DNA of 64,000 bases from SW132 sp038150125 (GTDB lineage: Bacteria; Bacteroidota; Rhodothermia; Balneolales; Balneolaceae). The position numbers and the translations under genes were made by a program. The notes beneath the pieces are model-generated. The model searched no databases. It had not been told where the DNA came from and worked only from the letters and a program-made list of their open reading frames with translations. This document shows positions 26,244 through 35,479 of the stretch, in pieces (position 1 is the stretch's first letter; every line of letters starts with the position of its first letter). The stretch lies in contig NZ_JBBVMF010000008.1 in the NCBI RefSeq assembly GCF_038150125.1, positions 190,029-254,028 of the forward strand, read 5' to 3'.

Positions 26244-26975
26244 ATGATACTTGTTGAAATCGGGAATACATCCGTGAAAGCTGTTCGTGACGAAGCAGGT
26301 AAACGTAAGCCGTTATTTAAAGTGAGTACGAAAAACATTGACGAGTTGCGACGGCAGCTCTCGTTGCTTTTGGACAACGAAACAATACTGCTCTCTTCGG
26401 TACGCAAAGATCTGACTGCTGTTATTCGAGAATACACCGGGCGGCTGACATTACATGTCATTCGGTATGATCTGCTTGGAAATATTCGTCTTGATTACGA
26501 AACACCTGAGACGCTTGGTATCGACCGTGTTCTGGCCTGTGCCGGGGCCGTTCATAAAACAAAAACGGATGTTATTGTTGTTGATGCAGGCACAGCTTGC
26601 ACGGTAGATTTTATGACAAATGACTATAGCTTTAAAGGCGGTGTGATACTGCCCGGCCTTCCTATGCTACGGCACGCTATGAAAACGCTCACACCGGAAC
26701 TGCCTGAGGTTAGCCCGGGATTGCCAGATCATTTTCCGGGGCGTTCAACCCATGATGCCATTAAAATCGGCCTGAATGGCGGCTTTATCCACGCAATTTC
26801 CAGGTTTGTTGAACAGTATAAAGGCCGGTTTAACAATAGTGAAGTACTAATTACCGGTGGAGACGGACCGTTTGTTCAGGAAAAGCTGGAAGGAAATTTT
26901 GGCAGCAGTTACTTTGACAACCTTGTATTTGATGGGATGCTGGCCTGGAAAGAGCTCAATCAGATTGATAACTGA
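26244..26975 (+). CDS. coaX: Type III pantothenate kinase
   Basis: 243 residues. It phosphorylates pantothenate, the first step of CoA synthesis; family members are not feedback-inhibited by CoA. Motifs: an N-terminal phosphate site reading VEIGNTSVKA, LGIDRVLACAGA (substrate segment), VVDAGTACTVDF and GGVILPGLPMLRHA, and a final ITGGDGPFVQ. The first motif normally reads DxGN; here the acidic residue is Glu rather than Asp, a conservative change. Convergent with udk 13 bp away. Confidence 0.9.
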   Translation: MILVEIGNTSVKAVRDEAGKRKPLFKVSTKNIDELRRQLSLLLDNETILLSSVRKDLTAVIREYTGRLTLHVIRYDLLGNIRLDYETPETLGIDRVLACAGAVHKTKTDVIVVDAGTACTVDFMTNDYSFKGGVILPGLPMLRHAMKTLTPELPEVSPGLPDHFPGRSTHDAIKIGLNGGFIHAISRFVEQYKGRFNNSEVLITGGDGPFVQEKLEGNFGSSYFDNLVFDGMLAWKELNQIDN

Positions 26976-26988
26976 TCATTAGTTGATA

Positions 26989-27642
26989 CTATTGGTTATG
27001 AGTTTCCTCTTGCGCCTGTATGGATGTCAGTTTTTCACGAATGGTTGCAATCACCATCTCCAAAGCCACCTGGTTTTCGCCACCGCGCGGTATAATTATG
27101 TCCGCATATCGTTTACTGGGCTCTACAAACTCCAGATGCATAGGGCGTACGTAAAGTTCGTATTGATTCATTACCCCCTCAAGATCTCTGCCCCGTTCCA
27201 TGATATCGCGCTTGATGCGCCGAAGAAGACGAACATCGTCGTCGGTATCTACGAACAGCTTGATGTCCATATACTTCCGAAGTTCGGGTTCAGTAAAAAT
27301 CAGGATGCCGTCCAGCAGGATAATCTCTTTTGGTGTAATGCTCTCAGTGTCTTCCGACCGAGTATGAGCGGCAAAATCGTACACGGGAACTTCTACCTTG
27401 TATCCGCCCTTCAAGGCCTCCACATGGCGAATCATGAGTTCCGTTTCGAGAGAGGAGGGATGATCGAAGTTTTGCTTTTTTCGCTCCTCGAGCGGCAAAT
27501 GACCCAAATCTCTGTAGTAGGAGTCATGCTGTAAGAGCTGAATATTTTCTTCGCCGATACCGTCTAGAATACGACGTACTACAGTGGTTTTTCCTGATCC
27601 GCTGCCACCGCCTACGCCAATGATGAGAGGTTTGTCGGACAC
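26989..27642 (-). CDS. udk: Uridine kinase
   Basis: 217 residues. P-loop GGGSGSGKTT at the N-terminus, LLQHDSYYRDL (base/sugar-binding aspartate region), FDHPSSLE, VPVYDFAAHTR and LDGILIF, and lid arginines in RRIKRDIMERGRD identify the PRK/uridine-cytidine kinase family in nucleotide salvage. Its start codon directly abuts the amidase stop (0 bp), so it is the downstream gene of a two-gene operon. Confidence 0.92.
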   Translation of the reverse strand: MSDKPLIIGVGGGSGSGKTTVVRRILDGIGEENIQLLQHDSYYRDLGHLPLEERKKQNFDHPSSLETELMIRHVEALKGGYKVEVPVYDFAAHTRSEDTESITPKEIILLDGILIFTEPELRKYMDIKLFVDTDDDVRLLRRIKRDIMERGRDLEGVMNQYELYVRPMHLEFVEPSKRYADIIIPRGGENQVALEMVIATIREKLTSIQAQEETHNQ

Positions 27643-28935
27643 TTATCTTGAGGTTGTTTCACGGTTGAAACTTCTGTCGTAGTCGAGTTTAAAATCGCGA
27701 ATGGAACGGAATATTGCAGATGCAACAATGGTTTGCCCGTACTCGCTGGTAAGGTAATTGGCTTCATTGGGATTCGAAAGAAATCCGAGCTCAATCAGAA
27801 CGCCCGGCATGCTGGCTTCATAGAGTACCTGGAAACCGGCCTGTTTCACGCCGCGCGATTTCCGCTGCGCACGCTCCCTGAACTGGCTTTCGATCATTTC
27901 TGCTATCCGCTGACTGGTAGACATGTTTCCGGCATTCATCAGCTCGTAAATCAGCAGATCATCTTCCGTTAATTCTTCTGTTTCACCTGATTCAAGCTCA
28001 ATCACGCTATTTTCACGCTTCATAACTTCAAGTGCAGTTTCGCTTCGTGCCATTCCCAGAAAATAGACTTCAGCACCCTGGACGCTCTGCTTTCTTGCTC
28101 TGTTATGATGGTCAAACGCATTTGCGTGGATAGATATAAACAAATCACCTTCGTGCTCATTTGCAATTCGGCCCCTTTCTTCAAGTTCAATAAATGTGTC
28201 ATCGGTTCGGGTGTAAACCACTTTCAGGTCGGGGATATTCTCTTCAATATACTGGCCAACCTTCAGAGCCACATCAAGCACAACATCCTTTTCCCTGATT
28301 CGCCCGCCGCTTGTACCGGGGTCCTTTCCGCCGTGTCCGGCATCAATTACGACAACTTCAAACCTTGAACCGTTCGACCTGGCATTCTCGGTCGTATCTT
28401 CCATTCCATTGTTAAATGCAGTATCAAGATCGCTGTTGCCGGCATACAAGGACCAGTCAATTGGATCAACATCAGGTGTGATGCCGGTCATCTGAGTATC
28501 TGTTGTAGAGGTCAGAGCCAAGAGATGATCCGTTCCGTTTTTGTCGGTATAAGTACTGTAGTTAAAGTAGTTTCCGTCCGTCAAATGAATGTTTAAGGCA
28601 ATTCCGTGAGGAATTTCGAAAAGTTCAAAGTTGCTGAAAACAGGCCCAGTTGGAGGATAACGGAAATTTGTGGTATCAATCTCTGGCGAGTAAATTACCA
28701 TCTGCAAGAGGTTAGCTGAAGGCTGTATTACGGTAGACGAATCAATCGCGTTTGAAAGATGATAGCGAACAACAAACCCTTTGCCATCACTTCTTTCAAC
28801 AGCAGAAACCCTTTTCAGCTCAGTCTGTGCAGATAAATCTGTCAGGAAAAGTAATCCTGAGAAGAGCAATAATAAACTTAAAAATCTAAATACTTGTCTG
28901 TACAAAACCGTAGAAATATGGGTTGAGAACCTCAA
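27643..28935 (-). CDS. N-acetylmuramoyl-L-alanine amidase (Amidase_3)
   Basis: 430 residues. Secreted zinc amidase that cleaves the glycan-peptide bond of murein. N-terminal signal peptide, an AMIN-like beta region (about 30-170), then Amidase_3 with VVIDAGHGGKDPGTSG (first His, and Glu in IREKDVVLDVA), ISIHANAF (His), and the C-terminal VLIELGFLSNPNEA (catalytic Glu). The listed start is TTG immediately after an in-frame stop; a TTG ten codons downstream would also leave a signal peptide. Cell-division or wall-turnover role expected. Confidence 0.9.
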   Translation of the reverse strand: MRFSTHISTVLYRQVFRFLSLLLLFSGLLFLTDLSAQTELKRVSAVERSDGKGFVVRYHLSNAIDSSTVIQPSANLLQMVIYSPEIDTTNFRYPPTGPVFSNFELFEIPHGIALNIHLTDGNYFNYSTYTDKNGTDHLLALTSTTDTQMTGITPDVDPIDWSLYAGNSDLDTAFNNGMEDTTENARSNGSRFEVVVIDAGHGGKDPGTSGGRIREKDVVLDVALKVGQYIEENIPDLKVVYTRTDDTFIELEERGRIANEHEGDLFISIHANAFDHHNRARKQSVQGAEVYFLGMARSETALEVMKRENSVIELESGETEELTEDDLLIYELMNAGNMSTSQRIAEMIESQFRERAQRKSRGVKQAGFQVLYEASMPGVLIELGFLSNPNEANYLTSEYGQTIVASAIFRSIRDFKLDYDRSFNRETTSR

Positions 28936-29764
28936 TTACATCAATCTCCAATTTAGGGAAAAAATCATGCTTGATTAAACATTATTTTTTGATGTTTCTG
29001 ACGGTAGATTTTGCTCTTTTTTAAAGTTATGGCCCAACTGAAAATCTTGTGGGTAGAAGTTCGAAATCTTTGGATCATCAATCTGTGGCTTTTTAAAGCT
29101 TTGCACTCCATCTCATTGAATTTGCATGGCCTTCCACTTACCTGGAAAACCACTAGCGAGTCTAATAATGGCAGATTGGGAAAAGTATTCTATTGGTCTT
29201 TAGTAGAAGAAATGAATTCAGTCGAAGGGGAGTCCGAATGATGTATACCGTAGATGGACCCTGAGCTCTATATCTGTTTTTGAGAGTTGTATTTACCCGG
29301 AACACCGCGCAATTCCATTCACCCGCAAACGCATGGTAATTCCGGATTGGAAAACGAATCTTTTCATTTCGGAAATAGTGTCGCCTGGTTTTTTGGAGTA
29401 AGCCAATTCTATTGATGGTGCAGAGCCCCAAAGGTATGTAGTCAAAAGATCTGCAAAACATTGTGTTTTTTAAATATCCTGAATATGCTCGATGCTTTCC
29501 TTCATAGTTTTTGTCATCCACCATAATTTTTCCGGTAGAGCGTTGATTATTCTATGTACAGATAGGATATCTGGTATCACTAATTTTTAAAGCCTAACCC
29601 GCTAAACAACGAGTTGAGATTCAGGATCCTGTCAATCATCGGTTTTTGTTTGATTTATACTATATTCATTCAGAATTAAATACTGCGTAAATTTGAATGC
29701 AGATATAAGCGCAACCAACGATAGCAGGACAGCTCAAATACTTAATTGAAGACGGCACTTTTTT
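28936..29764. other. 829-bp gene-free region upstream of the AAA+ ATPase
   Basis: AT-rich DNA with several short open frames on both strands (for example 29162-29524 on the - strand) that show no recognisable domain, no ribosome-binding site and no codon pattern like the neighbours. I see no tRNA and no strong hairpin series. It may hold the promoter of the ATPase-MscS pair, or relics of a lost gene. Confidence 0.4.
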
Positions 29765-32700
29765 ATGCAACATGAAACGGATGCAGATGCACAATTGAGC
29801 GTTGAATCAACGGTTCGTGCATTTATTGAAACTGATCTTACCCGCGAAATTCAAGCCATGAGGCTTTCTTTTCGTCAGCCGCTGCGAGAGTGGTTTGCCG
29901 GCACTCGTGATGAACTTCTGCGGTTAAAGAAAGACGATGAAAAATACTACGAGCGATCAGTCAAATATCTGGCTGACCGACTGCCAAATCTGAAAAAAAT
30001 CATTGAATCACTTGAGTCAGACAGTTGGCATTCGCAGCTTGAAGCGTCCATAAAGAAAGCATCCAAGTCTTTGCCGGAAGAGATGACAGAGGAGCAGCTG
30101 CCTGATCATCTGAATGCCCTTGAGGAAGACTCTTTTTATGTGAAAGCAGGAAAGTTTTTAAAAAGGATCAAACAGAAAATTGATAGTAAACCGCCGAAGC
30201 GAACTGTTTTTGTTCGACAGCTCTTTCTTGAAAATGTAGCTGCTTCAGATGAGTGGATTAAGGAGTTTGCTGCCACTGAGTATGATGAATGCACGATGCT
30301 GCTTGATTTACTACTGGAAAAAACGGAACAGGAGAAAGAAGGAAAGAGTAATGAGGAAGAATTAGAAGAGAAGAAGCAATCAAAGAAAAAGACTGATTTT
30401 AAGTTTCAGATTTTTGTTGAACTAGAAGAACACCTGCATATAGCCGTGCAGCATCTGAAACAGGTTGAGCAGAACAATGAGCAGCAGGTCACCCGCTTAC
30501 TTGAACCTTTTGCAAAAAAGATAATCTCAAAAAGCAAGATCGCCGGTACATTCCAGCTTAGTCAAAAAAGACCATCTGCTAAAGAAGAGATCAAGCTTGA
30601 TGTTGCCTCGGCAGAGTCCTGCAAAAAGCAGCAGAGAGAGTGGGTGCGATTTCTAATGTCCCAGTTTAGTGATTTGAAAGTGCAGGTGGAAATTGCGCAA
30701 TATGGTTTTTTGGCCTCCGAGACCAAAGATGAAATAGCGAATCAAACTCATGAATTTTTTCGAGACTCTTTTTACATACCGATTGATAACGGAATAAAAG
30801 CCATAGAGTCTGCCATGAACGAAATCGGGGAGATGAAAGCATCCGGTAAAGTGGGAAAAAAGCTTGATGAGGTTCGGCTATCTTTAAAGGATGAACTCGA
30901 TTCACGTCTCTTAGAACACTTTCAGGATGCAGAACGGGTGATGTCACCTGTTCGTCACATTCAAAATTTGTTGAGTGATCTTCAGGCTGAATCAAGACAT
31001 TTTTCAGATAAGTTAAATCTTGCCACCAGGCGAGAGAGTAAATATCCGGTTCCGGCAATTGACCTTGATACAATCCGCTGGCAATCGCTTGCCGCCCGGT
31101 TTTTGAATGATGAAGCTGTTAAAAAACTGGATCCTACAAATCAGCAATTCAATCAGCTCTTTACCCAAATAAAATCTGCTGCTGAAGAAGCTGTACAGGT
31201 GGTGGACGTAAATATACAAGCCGCCACAGAAGCTCCCAAAAACGGTGATACTGCAGAGAAATCTGAAAAAGAGCAGGCGCCGCTTTCAATTTCGCTCGAG
31301 GGACTTGAACGCGCCATCTCAAGCCTGGAAAAAGCCATTAAAGAGGTTCGCGAGAAGCATGATGTATATAAGGAGATTGTAGAAACGCGTCTTCCGACGG
31401 CACTCAACTCGCTGGCTGCCATCATGCTGCGCCGAGACTTCAGCCAGTTTGAGCTGCAGGATAAAGCATTATTTGTAAAGGAGCACGCGCTAGACTGGAA
31501 GCAAAAACTATCCTCAAAATGGGCAATTCTTTCTGATAAAGTTGAGCTGGGTTGGAGATTTGCGTTCAAAAAAATTAAACTCGTCAGCCGATTTGTCGCT
31601 CCTTATCTGGGATTTAAGAGTGAAGAAACAATCTCTACAAAGGAGAAACGAAATCTTGCGGAAGACCTGGCGAAACCAGGCGCCCCAAGTGATCTGCCAT
31701 TTGTATATAAGCGTCTTTTCGATCGTGACTTTTCGATAGATGAACGATTTTATGTGAGTCCGTCTAATGGCTTAGGATTGGTTTCGGGTTCATTTGACCA
31801 ATGGAGCCGTGGCTTAAGCACAAACGTGGCAATTGTGGGTGAAAAGGGAAGCGGCAAAACTACGTTAATCCGGTTTGTAGAAAAGAAGTGCATTAATGAT
31901 GAAACACCCGTTGTGCTGAACCTTCACCAAACATTTACAGAAGAAAAATTATTGCTGAAAATGATGTGCGATGCATTAGGATTTAAGCCTGTGGAAACTA
32001 CGGAAGAGTTTATTGAAAAAGTGCAGCGCAAAAAAAACAGATCGGTTATAGTTGTTGAAAATCTACAAAATGCATTTATTCGAAATATCAATGGTTTTAA
32101 AGCTATTGAAGCGTTTTGGGTTATCATGTCATCCACAATGGATGAACTTTTCTGGATAGTAAGTTGCTCACGGTATTCATGGGATTTCTTTATAAAAATT
32201 GCCAATGCCGACCAATATTTCTCACACATCACATATACCGATCGGCTTGATGAAGAAGAGATTCGTGAAGCTATCATGACACGCCATAAATCGTCGGGCT
32301 ATGAGCTTTACTTTGAGCCTGATGAGTCAATAAAAAATAGCCGTGCTTACAAGAAATTACTTGGCGATGAGAAGGAGTCTCAGGAATTGATCAGGAATCA
32401 ATATTTTTCAAAGCTTTATAAAGTATGCGAGGGGAACACCTCAATTGCGATGATTTTCTGGCTGCAGTCTATCAAGGAAATCGACAAACAGCGGTTTGTC
32501 TTTCAACCACTGGAGATTACGGATATTGATAAGCTTGAAGTACCATCTACAGAGGTATTGTTTACACTTGCCGCTCTTGTGCAACATGATATGCTCGACA
32601 GGGAACAGGTGGCTCACGCGCTCCATCAAAGTGTTGCTGATAGCAGTCTGATGCTTGCCCGTTTAAAAACAAAAGGCATTATTTATGAGGGTAGCACTGG

Positions 32701-32770
32701 TTACAAGCTTAACCACCTGGTTTACCGGCAAATCATTCGCATGTTGAAGCGAAAAAATATTATCCATTGA
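29765..32770 (+). CDS. Large coiled-coil protein with C-terminal AAA+ (ORC/Cdc6-like) ATPase and winged helix
   Basis: 1001 residues. The first ~650 are helical and charged with several predicted coiled coils (residues ~60-120, 190-260, 340-400, 500-560) and no signal peptide or membrane helix. From about residue 690 comes a P-loop ATPase: Walker A GEKGSGKTT (about 692-700), Walker B-like RSVIVVENL (about 758-766) with Glu instead of the usual Asp-Glu, a sensor-1-like IVSCSRYSW strand, a DRLDEEEIREAI helix, and a C-terminal winged-helix-like region (ALVQHDMLDREQVAHALHQ...KLNHLVYRQIIR). This resembles ORC/Cdc6 or STAND-type AAA+ modules; I do not recognise the N-terminal part. The next gene, an MscS channel, begins within 50 bp on the same strand, suggesting a functional pair. 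Confidence 0.7.
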   Translation: MQHETDADAQLSVESTVRAFIETDLTREIQAMRLSFRQPLREWFAGTRDELLRLKKDDEKYYERSVKYLADRLPNLKKIIESLESDSWHSQLEASIKKASKSLPEEMTEEQLPDHLNALEEDSFYVKAGKFLKRIKQKIDSKPPKRTVFVRQLFLENVAASDEWIKEFAATEYDECTMLLDLLLEKTEQEKEGKSNEEELEEKKQSKKKTDFKFQIFVELEEHLHIAVQHLKQVEQNNEQQVTRLLEPFAKKIISKSKIAGTFQLSQKRPSAKEEIKLDVASAESCKKQQREWVRFLMSQFSDLKVQVEIAQYGFLASETKDEIANQTHEFFRDSFYIPIDNGIKAIESAMNEIGEMKASGKVGKKLDEVRLSLKDELDSRLLEHFQDAERVMSPVRHIQNLLSDLQAESRHFSDKLNLATRRESKYPVPAIDLDTIRWQSLAARFLNDEAVKKLDPTNQQFNQLFTQIKSAAEEAVQVVDVNIQAATEAPKNGDTAEKSEKEQAPLSISLEGLERAISSLEKAIKEVREKHDVYKEIVETRLPTALNSLAAIMLRRDFSQFELQDKALFVKEHALDWKQKLSSKWAILSDKVELGWRFAFKKIKLVSRFVAPYLGFKSEETISTKEKRNLAEDLAKPGAPSDLPFVYKRLFDRDFSIDERFYVSPSNGLGLVSGSFDQWSRGLSTNVAIVGEKGSGKTTLIRFVEKKCINDETPVVLNLHQTFTEEKLLLKMMCDALGFKPVETTEEFIEKVQRKKNRSVIVVENLQNAFIRNINGFKAIEAFWVIMSSTMDELFWIVSCSRYSWDFFIKIANADQYFSHITYTDRLDEEEIREAIMTRHKSSGYELYFEPDESIKNSRAYKKLLGDEKESQELIRNQYFSKLYKVCEGNTSIAMIFWLQSIKEIDKQRFVFQPLEITDIDKLEVPSTEVLFTLAALVQHDMLDREQVAHALHQSVADSSLMLARLKTKGIIYEGSTGYKLNHLVYRQIIRMLKRKNIIH

Positions 32771-32816
32771 TCTTATGAACTACTTTATGGCATTCGTTAA
32801 TAGTAAAGGCTATAGT

Positions 32817-33884
32817 ATGAAAACCCTGATTCTGGTGATTGGATTAATGGGTTTTGTCCACAGCACAACCTATGCCCAGGATACAACTGTGCTTCCGGAT
32901 TCGGTGCAACAACAGACTGCGAGCGCCCAAGAGAGTCAGGCGCCAGACACCTCGGCTCAGCAACCTGCCGCAAGTGATACCGTGCAATCCGGTCAAACAG
33001 CTTCAGGAGAGGGGGAAAATAGTAATGCAGATTCTACATCAGGTAGTAGTGTGGGGTCGACAGATATCGCAGAAATACGTGAACTGATTTCTTTCGGCAA
33101 AGTTCTGTATACCTTGCTGATTCTGATTGTTACTTACTATATCAATAAGTACGCAACCGTTATTCTGGACAATCTCTCGGAGAAGACAGCTAATTACAGG
33201 CTGTTCATTAAGCGCTTATCACCGATCAGCCGGATTTTTATTTGGAGTTTAGCTATTTATATAATCATCGCCGGAGTGATTATGCCTCCGTTTGAAACAA
33301 TAATTACGATTGCCGCATCGGTGGGTATAGCGGTCGGATTTGCATCCCAGGACATTCTCAGAAATATCTTTGGCGGCATTATGATTATTCTTGACCGTCC
33401 TTTTCAAGTGGGTGACAAAATTCAGGTTGGCGATCATTATGGTGAAGTGCTGAGCATCGGCCTTAGATCAAGCAGGATGGTGACCCCGGATGACTCTGTT
33501 GTATCGATCCCAAACGGAGAACTAATGAACTCCGCCGTTTCCAATGCAAATTCTAGTGCACTGGACTGCCAGGTAGTAGCTGAGATATTTCTGCCTGCAA
33601 CGGCAGATGTTGCAAAAGTGAAGGAGATTGCACGGAAAGCTGTTCATTCTTCGTCATATAGCTACCTCAATAAACCCGTAGTTGTGATTGTACTTAATGA
33701 GATGCATGACAAAAAGTTTGTGATGAAACTGCGTGTTAAGGCGTACGTTCTGGATATCAGGTATGAATTTATGTTTAAGAGTGATATGACGGAGATGATA
33801 CTGCAAGAGTGCAATATGCACGGTATTATACCGCAAAAGTCAGGAAACGCCCAGTTGCAACAGAGAGAAACCGGGATTTCTTGA
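32817..33884 (+). CDS. MscS-family mechanosensitive ion channel with signal peptide
   Basis: 355 residues from ATG 32817, selected because it gives a signal peptide (MKTLILVIGLMGFV...TYAQ) and has AAAGG 8 bases upstream; the frame also opens at ATG 32775. Then a low-complexity Ser/Gln/Thr-rich periplasmic linker (about 25-90), three membrane helices (about 105-190), the pore-lining ASVGIAVGFASQDILRNIFGG helix, the beta domain DRPFQVGDKIQV with IPNGELMNS, and the cytoplasmic alpha/beta domain. MscS channels release solutes on hypo-osmotic shock; the tight linkage to a AAA+ ATPase hints at a gated or specialised use. Confidence 0.85.
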   Translation: MKTLILVIGLMGFVHSTTYAQDTTVLPDSVQQQTASAQESQAPDTSAQQPAASDTVQSGQTASGEGENSNADSTSGSSVGSTDIAEIRELISFGKVLYTLLILIVTYYINKYATVILDNLSEKTANYRLFIKRLSPISRIFIWSLAIYIIIAGVIMPPFETIITIAASVGIAVGFASQDILRNIFGGIMIILDRPFQVGDKIQVGDHYGEVLSIGLRSSRMVTPDDSVVSIPNGELMNSAVSNANSSALDCQVVAEIFLPATADVAKVKEIARKAVHSSSYSYLNKPVVVIVLNEMHDKKFVMKLRVKAYVLDIRYEFMFKSDMTEMILQECNMHGIIPQKSGNAQLQQRETGIS

Positions 33885-33923
33885 GACGAGATTTTTTGCC
33901 AACTAACCTAAAGCATGTGAGCT

Positions 33924-34202
33924 ATGATAAAACATCACGAAAATAAGAAAAAAGGAGAATTTGTGCTGTTAAGAGACGGTGTAGAGGTAGGGAAAATGAC
34001 CTACTCCAAAACGGGACAATCAAAAATAATAATCGACCACACGGAAGTTAAAGAGCCATTCAGAAATACGGGGGCGGGACGGGAACTAGTGGAATATGGT
34101 GTTGAATGGGCCCGGAACAACAACCTTAAGGTATTGCCGCTTTGTCCCTTTGCCAAAAATCTTATTGAGCGTGACCCTGATCTGCAGGATGTGCTTAGTT
34201 AG
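33924..34202 (+). CDS. Small GNAT-fold N-acetyltransferase (NATD1/YjdJ-like)
   Basis: 92 residues, the length of the Acetyltransf_CG group. The acetyl-CoA pyrophosphate loop appears as VKEPFRNTGAGRELVEYG, and the C-terminus LKVLPLCPFAKNLIERDP matches the conserved cysteine-containing strand of this group. Substrate unknown. Follows mscS by 39 bp; may share its transcript. Confidence 0.8.
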   Translation: MIKHHENKKKGEFVLLRDGVEVGKMTYSKTGQSKIIIDHTEVKEPFRNTGAGRELVEYGVEWARNNNLKVLPLCPFAKNLIERDPDLQDVLS

Positions 34203-34261
34203 CATTATCCACTTCGGCTATATTAGTGAGGGCTGCCAATATATGATTTCTGAAGGAGAGA

Positions 34262-34293
34262 CAAAAAAAGCCATGCATTATCTGCATGGCTTT
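34262..34293 (-). terminator. Terminator for the cold-shock gene
   Basis: Perfect 11-bp stem AAAGCCATGCA / TGCATGGCTTT with a 5-base loop (34267-34293). Read on the - strand the stem is followed by seven T residues, so it terminates csp transcription coming from 34535. Confidence 0.8.
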
Positions 34294-34325
34294 CAGGTGC
34301 TATTAGCTAAAATTCTTAAAAGTTG

Positions 34326-34535
34326 TTAGTCAACTCTCCGTACTTCAATAGCGCTCAATCCTTTGGGAGTGTCTTCTACATCAAACTCTACCTCTTCACC
34401 ATCATTGAGGCCCTCTTGGAAGCCAAGATTCTCTATGTTGTTTCTGTGAACAAAAATGTCTTTTCCACCTTCATCCGGCTCGATGAATCCAAATCCTTTT
34501 TCTGAGTCAAACCACTTTACTTTTCCGTATTGCAT
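34326..34535 (-). CDS. Cold shock domain protein
   Basis: 69 residues, a complete CSD. RNP1 KGFGFI and RNP2 DIFVH are intact, with the N-terminal GKVKWFDSEKG. Such proteins bind single-stranded RNA/DNA as chaperones. The leader (34536-34606) contains nested inverted repeats that could fold over the translation start, as seen in other cold-shock mRNAs. No Shine-Dalgarno sequence is visible upstream of the ATG. Confidence 0.93.
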   Translation of the reverse strand: MQYGKVKWFDSEKGFGFIEPDEGGKDIFVHRNNIENLGFQEGLNDGEEVEFDVEDTPKGLSAIEVRRVD

Positions 34536-34606
34536 AACATTATACTATAGTTGTATTCACTTATAAATAAGTGAATGAATTAAATTGAATTCAAATGATA
34601 CAACTA
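34536..34606 (-). promoter_or_regulatory. Structured 5' leader of csp (candidate RNA thermometer)
   Basis: Two nested perfect inverted repeats precede the csp start: inner ATTCACTTAT/ATAAGTGAAT (34555-34576, 2-base loop) and outer TAGTTGTAT/ATACAACTA (34548-34556 and 34598-34606). They share two bases, so they could form alternative structures. The innermost part lies about 20 bases upstream of the start codon. The role is inferred from known cspA-type leaders. Confidence 0.45.
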
Positions 34607-34807
34607 ATTACGAAAAAAGCCTATTTCTGAGTGCAAAAGAAAAAAAAATTTTAGAATAAAGATTGCATACACCGTCAATCTTATAAATGCCAATTGATTG
34701 GATCTATCGAATGTTGTTCCTGCTCAGCAAAATTTTGATTAGAATCTGAAATATGTTTAGGCAAGAGCTTACCAATATATACTTTTAAATAGTTGATAAT
34801 TTGATGT

Positions 34808-35269
34808 TTATGGTTCGTTAGTTGTTATCACAAAAATCACAAGAGGCTCTTCAGACTTATTGACTACTGAATGAAATGCTTCCCCTCTTATGGTTGTCAG
34901 ATTGCCGGCTTGCAGGGGGTACCGTTTTGGTTCACTTTCCCATCTATCTTTCTCCATGTATTCACCTTCACCGCTAATTACCAAATAAACTTCCTGTTCG
35001 TTACGGGTTCCGTGCGTGTGGTAACCGACACTGGCGTCTTTTTCAGGCAGAATCATGTAGGCTCCGATTCTATTGTTAACCAGATCGCCATCTTCAAACA
35101 TCTGCATCAGATAGACAACACCTTCGCCGCCATACATATTTTCGCGCTTGTCATACCGAGCTACATCCGTCCGATCAGCCCCAAAGTGATAAACGGTGGG
35201 TTGAATGATTGTCTCTATAAGTTTGTGAAGCTCTTCCTTTTCAGTTGTAGTCAGGCTGGTTCTGCTCAT
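34808..35269 (-). CDS. Cupin-domain protein
   Basis: 153 residues from ATG 35269 (MSRTSLTTTEKEE); a longer frame to 35326 adds an uncoded-looking N-terminus. One cupin barrel is evident: GYHTHGTRNEQEVYLVISGEGEY (His-x-His and Glu metal ligands) and the second motif ending in GEAFHSVVNKSEEPL (His). Small cupins of this kind act as isomerases, dioxygenases or sugar-binding proteins; the substrate cannot be inferred. Confidence 0.8.
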   Translation of the reverse strand: MSRTSLTTTEKEELHKLIETIIQPTVYHFGADRTDVARYDKRENMYGGEGVVYLMQMFEDGDLVNNRIGAYMILPEKDASVGYHTHGTRNEQEVYLVISGEGEYMEKDRWESEPKRYPLQAGNLTTIRGEAFHSVVNKSEEPLVIFVITTNEP

Positions 35270-35479
35270 AAATTTTGTACGGTTAAATTGGTTTGATGAA
35301 GACCTTTTAAAGATAGAGTTAATCAAGTTGCATTGAATGCGAGAAGTGCGGATTTATCAAGTTTTTAAAAATACGTTAGCCAATAAAATATTTATATCTG
35401 CTTATTAGCTGAAATTTTATAACCTGAATCGGGAGAAGTTAATACCGATCATATCATAAAAAAATAAAGAGGAGATAAA

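Noticed and set aside
29162..29524. 120-codon - strand frame in the gap before the AAA+ ATPase
   Set aside because: Composition is irregular, there is no start context or recognisable domain, and overlapping frames on the other strand are equally open.
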